Part shown: piece by piece, positions 61,097 to 64,000 of the stretch | How the letters are laid out: each line of letters begins with the position of its first letter | How positions within the stretch are numbered: position 1 is the first letter of the stretch | Assembly: GCA_964407665.1 (NCBI GenBank) | Contig: CAYOWK010000002.1 | Coordinates: 98,565 to 162,564, forward strand | Source: CAYOWK01 sp964407665 | Lineage (GTDB): Bacteria > Pseudomonadota > Alphaproteobacteria > Caulobacterales > Hyphomonadaceae | DNA length: 64,000 nucleotides | Direction of reading: 5' to 3' | The notes under the pieces: generated by a model | Told to the model about the DNA's origin: nothing | The model's input: the letters and a program-made list of their open reading frames with translations, nothing else | Databases searched by the model: none | Program-made: the position numbers and the translations under genes

Positions 61097-62338
61097 TCAC
61101 GGCCTCGGAATATCCGACAGCCGCCGCCAGCTCTGCGACTGGCAGAACGGCCCGGCGCACCCCTTCAGGCGGAGCACGGACCCGTCCAGCCGGATCTCGC
61201 CGGTATAGATGCGGCCGTCCTCCGGATTGCGCAGGCGCCCGCCGGTCCACTTGCCGTCCCTTGCCGCAAAATCCCACAGCATGGGCTGGCCGACGGTTCC
61301 GGGCTTCACCTCGGCGGGGTCCCACGACCACAGGAAGAGGCCGCACAGCCGGGCGGGGTCCGACGCGCACGCGTGCAGCCGGACCACCGCGCCAAGGCCG
61401 GGCGTCGCCCAGTCTCCGGCCAGGTCGCTGAGGCTGTCGGCGCGGGCAGGCTGCGCTCCGGGCAGGAGGAAAAGCGCCGCCGCCAGCACGAGTCCGGCCT
61501 TTGCCGCGCCCGAGAGAGGGGTGGACGCAGCAGGGGCGGGCGCGCGCTTGTCCTTGCGGACGGCGGCGGCGAAGCGGGCGAGATAGTCGGGATGCTCGGT
61601 TCCCATACAGCGGTCCCACCAGGTGAAGTAGAGGCCGAAATTGTATCCGGCCTGTGCATGGTGGAGGTCGTGGTGGGTGACGGTCGTCAGGAACGGGATC
61701 AGCGGCCGGCCGTCGCGCGTGGACGGCATCACCTCATAGCCGGAATGCCCCAGGGTGTTGCGGACGATCTGGTGCAGCATGAACAGGCCCGCCACGCCCC
61801 AGGGCGTTGGCACAAGGATCATCCACAGCGGCACGAAGGCGGCCATGACAGCGGCCTCGCCGATGTCGAAGGCATAGGCCGTGAAGGGCGAGGGGTTGTG
61901 GCTGCGGTGATGGCGCCGGTGAAAGGTGCGGAACAGGCGGGGCCGGTGCATGAGGCGGTGCGCCCAGTAGAAGTACGCGTCGTGCCCCACGATCATCGCG
62001 ATCAGGCTGGCCCAGAACCACAGCGGCCCCCAGCCGGCCGCCATGGCGGGGCCGGGCAGCCACCCCGCCGCCTCGAGCGCAAACAGCGACAGACCCACCG
62101 TCGAAAAGATGGCGATGGAGCGGAGCGACACGGCGAACTCGGTGGCCAGCTGCCGGGCGGGCGGCGTCTCCGGCCTTATCTTGCGGCCCTTCAGCAGCGG
62201 TCTGAAGATCACCCACAGGAGCAGCCAGACACCGATGGCGAACACGGCGTAGCGCACAACGTCGACGGTCGTATCCATCGTCCAGCGGTCGAGAAGGGCG
62301 CGCCACAGCGGCAGGCCAGGGTCGATCTTGGGGGGCAT
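61097..62338 (-). CDS. Fatty acid hydroxylase/sterol desaturase fused to DUF2147 domain
   Basis: 413 aa. N-terminal part (about 1-260) is a membrane di-iron hydroxylase with histidine boxes HDAYFYWAHRLMH, HRRHHRSH and HHDLHH and several TM segments. A hydrophobic segment GLVLAAALFLLPGAQPARA that looks like a signal peptide then leads into a C-terminal DUF2147-like domain (LAGDWATPGLGAVVRLHACASDPARLCGLFLW, YTGEIRLDGSVLRLKGC). In other genomes these are separate. The fusion reads through one frame with no break. It probably modifies a lipid, with the second domain in the periplasm. Confidence 0.85.
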   Translation of the reverse strand: MPPKIDPGLPLWRALLDRWTMDTTVDVVRYAVFAIGVWLLLWVIFRPLLKGRKIRPETPPARQLATEFAVSLRSIAIFSTVGLSLFALEAAGWLPGPAMAAGWGPLWFWASLIAMIVGHDAYFYWAHRLMHRPRLFRTFHRRHHRSHNPSPFTAYAFDIGEAAVMAAFVPLWMILVPTPWGVAGLFMLHQIVRNTLGHSGYEVMPSTRDGRPLIPFLTTVTHHDLHHAQAGYNFGLYFTWWDRCMGTEHPDYLARFAAAVRKDKRAPAPAASTPLSGAAKAGLVLAAALFLLPGAQPARADSLSDLAGDWATPGLGAVVRLHACASDPARLCGLFLWSWDPAEVKPGTVGQPMLWDFAARDGKWTGGRLRNPEDGRIYTGEIRLDGSVLRLKGCAGPFCQSQSWRRLSDIPRP

Positions 62339-62426
62339 CGAGGTGTCTCCGGGTTAGGGGGACACGCTGGAACTTTTGGGGGCAGCCGGCTTGCCGGAAG
62401 CGGACGCAGGCGAGATCCCACCCGAT

Positions 62427-63542
62427 TCAGCCAGTGTTTTCAGGTTTCGGCGAGGGTTCGGCCATGGCCGTACGCCGGAAGTCGGTCGGTGTCTGGCCCG
62501 TGTCGGCCTTGAAGGCGCGGTTGAACGGGCCCAGCGATCCGAAACCAAGCTCGAACGCAATAGCCGAGACGGTTCGTCTTGCCTCGGCCGGATCCGCCAG
62601 AAGCCGCCTGGCCTCCGCAATGCGGCGGGTGTTGATGAACTCGGAGAAGTTGCGGGCGCCGAGCTGGTCGTTGATCAGCCGGCGCAGGCGATGCTCGGGG
62701 ATGCGCAGCTCTTGCGCCAGTCCAGTGAGGCTCAGGCTTTCCCGCCGCCAGGCTTCCTCGCCATCCACCAGAGCCAGCAGCCGCCCGATCTCGAGACGGT
62801 CTGCGGCGTTGGCGGGCGCCGGGTCCGGGTCGGGCGCTGGATCCGGGCCGGGCGGTGCAGAGGCTTCCGGCAGTCGGATCCGCGATGGGGCGACGAAGGA
62901 CGGATCGGCGCGCAGGAAGATCACCGCGCCGCCCAGCGTCAGGGCCGCCATGGCGACGGCGCCGACAAGATTGAGAATTCCGCCGTCGAGATCGGCTCCC
63001 GCAAACCGCGCGCCTTCGATCCCGGCCTGAACAAGCGTGTAGCCTGCGACCGCCGCGAAGAACGGCCCCCGGACCCGGCGTCGCGCCTCGACCAGATCGT
63101 TGCTCCAGCCTCGCAGGATCAGGGCGAGCGCGTGAACGCCCAGAGCCGCCTCGGCGATGTTGTGCGCGACGAAGATGGCGCTGGCGGCCGGACCCGGCCA
63201 CAGCGCAAAACCTGCAAGCCCCAGCGCGGTCAGACCCAGGGCGGGTGCAGTCCTCAGCCATCCGATGCGCCAGTCCTCGAAAATCACGCCAATGAACAGC
63301 CAGGCGAAACCGGCCCCGGACAGGGACAGGACATGAACGGGTATGAAGACGGGACCATCGATGCCCGCGCCATAGAGCAGGCCCTCCACGAGATAGGCGG
63401 CAGTCGTCAGGCACATGCCGGCAGCGGCGAGGCCGGCCGGCCGGCCCGGCGCGGCGCGCCAGAGACTGATGGCCGTTGCGACGAGCGCGCCTATGGCGAA
63501 CCCCCGCAGCATGGCCTCGGCTAGGTAGGCGGAATCGATCAT
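62427..63542 (-). CDS. AraC-family regulator with N-terminal membrane domain
   Basis: 371 aa from ATG 63542; no good ribosome site, so the start is uncertain and a TTG at 63632 is possible. About seven TM segments (LRGFAIGALVATAISL, GLAAAGMCLTTAAYLVEGLL, PVHVLSLSGAGFAWLFIG, GLTALGLAGFALW, AIFVAHNIAEAALGVHALAL, FFAAVAGYTLVQAGI, LNLVGAVAMAALTLGGAVIFL), a Pro/Asp-rich linker, and a C-terminal HTH_18 (LTGLAQELRIPEHRLRRLINDQLGARNFSEFIN, AIAFELGFGSLGPFNRAFKADTGQTPTDFRR). It senses a membrane signal and binds DNA. Its gene precedes the hydroxylase gene by about 90 bp on the same strand. Confidence 0.85.
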   Translation of the reverse strand: MIDSAYLAEAMLRGFAIGALVATAISLWRAAPGRPAGLAAAGMCLTTAAYLVEGLLYGAGIDGPVFIPVHVLSLSGAGFAWLFIGVIFEDWRIGWLRTAPALGLTALGLAGFALWPGPAASAIFVAHNIAEAALGVHALALILRGWSNDLVEARRRVRGPFFAAVAGYTLVQAGIEGARFAGADLDGGILNLVGAVAMAALTLGGAVIFLRADPSFVAPSRIRLPEASAPPGPDPAPDPDPAPANAADRLEIGRLLALVDGEEAWRRESLSLTGLAQELRIPEHRLRRLINDQLGARNFSEFINTRRIAEARRLLADPAEARRTVSAIAFELGFGSLGPFNRAFKADTGQTPTDFRRTAMAEPSPKPENTG

Positions 63543-64000
63543 CGCGGGTCCGGGAAAGGCGGTCGACGCTTCTATGCCCGCCTTCGCGATGGACGGGAAC
63601 AATGCCCTTTGCGGCAGCTCCGGATTTGCCAAGCCCCGCGCGCTCAGGTGTGGGACGTCTGGCGCTCATTCCCCGCATGTCTGCGACGCTTCTGGAAACG
63701 GACAGCTTGCTGTCCGTGTTTCCCGCGCATGCGGGAGTCCAGCCTCAACCGTCTGACCCCGCAGACATTTTCTAAAGTCTGGATCCTCGCCCCTCATCCT
63801 GAGCCTGTCGAAGGACGCGAGGAACGCGGCCCGTTGGGCCGCTTCCAGAGCGCTGGTCCCAGCCCTGTGAATTCGACCGGGTCCGAACCTCCAGTAATCT
63901 CCCCGCGCGCCTGTCATGGGAGGGTTCGGTAGCGCTCCGAAGCCAACGAACGACACGCGCCGGTCGGCGTGGCGGGAGACGCTCCAACCGTCTGCAACGT
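63543..64000. other. 458 bp right-edge region with palindromic repeats
   Basis: Contains the hairpin ACGGACAG-CTTG-CTGTCCGT at 63698-63717 (then GTTT), TCCCGCGCATGCGGGA at about 63720-63736, and CTCATCCTGAGCCTGTCGAAGGACG at about 63793-63817, the same repeat as in uvrD. A minus-strand frame stays open from 64000 to about 63660 with a WRFGPGRIHRAG segment, but it runs across repeats and is not called as a gene. Confidence 0.5.
63793..63822. repeat. Second copy of the CTCATCCTGAGC/GTCGAAGGACG palindrome
   Basis: CTCATCCTGAGCCTGTCGAAGGACGCGAGG, without the inner GC stem seen in the copy inside uvrD. Such elements are dispersed in several alphaproteobacterial genomes. Confidence 0.7.

Overview
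The window is a GC-rich chromosomal segment from an alphaproteobacterium. Caulobacterales, probably Hyphomonadaceae-like, is my inference. Supporting signs are two large TonB-dependent receptors (one of the Caulobacter/Xanthomonas type), the gene order rnd-lptC-lptA-lptB-(mscS)-rpoN-hpf-ptsN, a divergent cycM/pheA pair, an SRP RNA directly upstream of dnaX and ebfC, and PAS_5, PilZ and MORN proteins. No rRNA, tRNA, CRISPR array, transposase or phage gene was seen. Because codon third positions are GC-rich, long antisense frames shadow most genes and were left out.

Layout. 1-11.6 kb: an ABC-2 exporter (permease cut by the left edge), a CheY-like receiver, a LOG-family protein, a lipoprotein next to a TonB receptor, a GYF_2 protein, a crotonase, PilZ and PAS proteins, a polyproline secreted protein and a DUF599 membrane protein. 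11.6-18.8 kb: sugar enzymes (a two-domain GT4 glycosyltransferase, a GH130 phosphorylase, a membrane GT2) around an acyl-CoA dehydrogenase. 18.8-28.5 kb: threonine aldolase, GGDEF-EAL protein, MORN protein, membrane cytochrome c, prephenate dehydratase, a small outer-membrane barrel, a GNAT acetyltransferase and a haloalkane dehalogenase. 28.7-33.5 kb: NudC immediately behind a TIR-domain membrane protein, then ffs, dnaX and ebfC. 33.5-43.9 kb: second TonB receptor, RNase D, the LPS-transport genes lptC/A/B, an MscS channel, and rpoN/hpf/ptsN. 43.9-53.2 kb: a secreted protein, DUF2891 protein, 5-oxoprolinase, alternative oxidase, tandem universal-stress protein, and a small DUF465/zinc-ribbon operon beside two copies of a ~90 bp palindromic repeat. 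53.5-56.2 kb: an AT-richer kinase-TPR operon. 56.3-64 kb: UvrD/PcrA helicase, a HEAT-type membrane protein, a sterol-desaturase/DUF2147 fusion, an AraC regulator, and a repeat-rich right edge.

How the genes work together. LptC/A/B carry LPS out of the inner membrane; RpoN, HPF and PtsN form the usual sigma-54/ribosome-hibernation/nitrogen-PTS block; ffs-dnaX-ebfC is the conserved SRP/clamp-loader block, but recR is absent from its usual place. Two loci are the best candidates for undescribed biology: the kinase-TPR operon, which looks horizontally acquired and lies between a lipoprotein gene and uvrD, and the TIR-transmembrane/NudC pair, in which a possible NADase and a NAD-cleaving Nudix hydrolase are translationally coupled.
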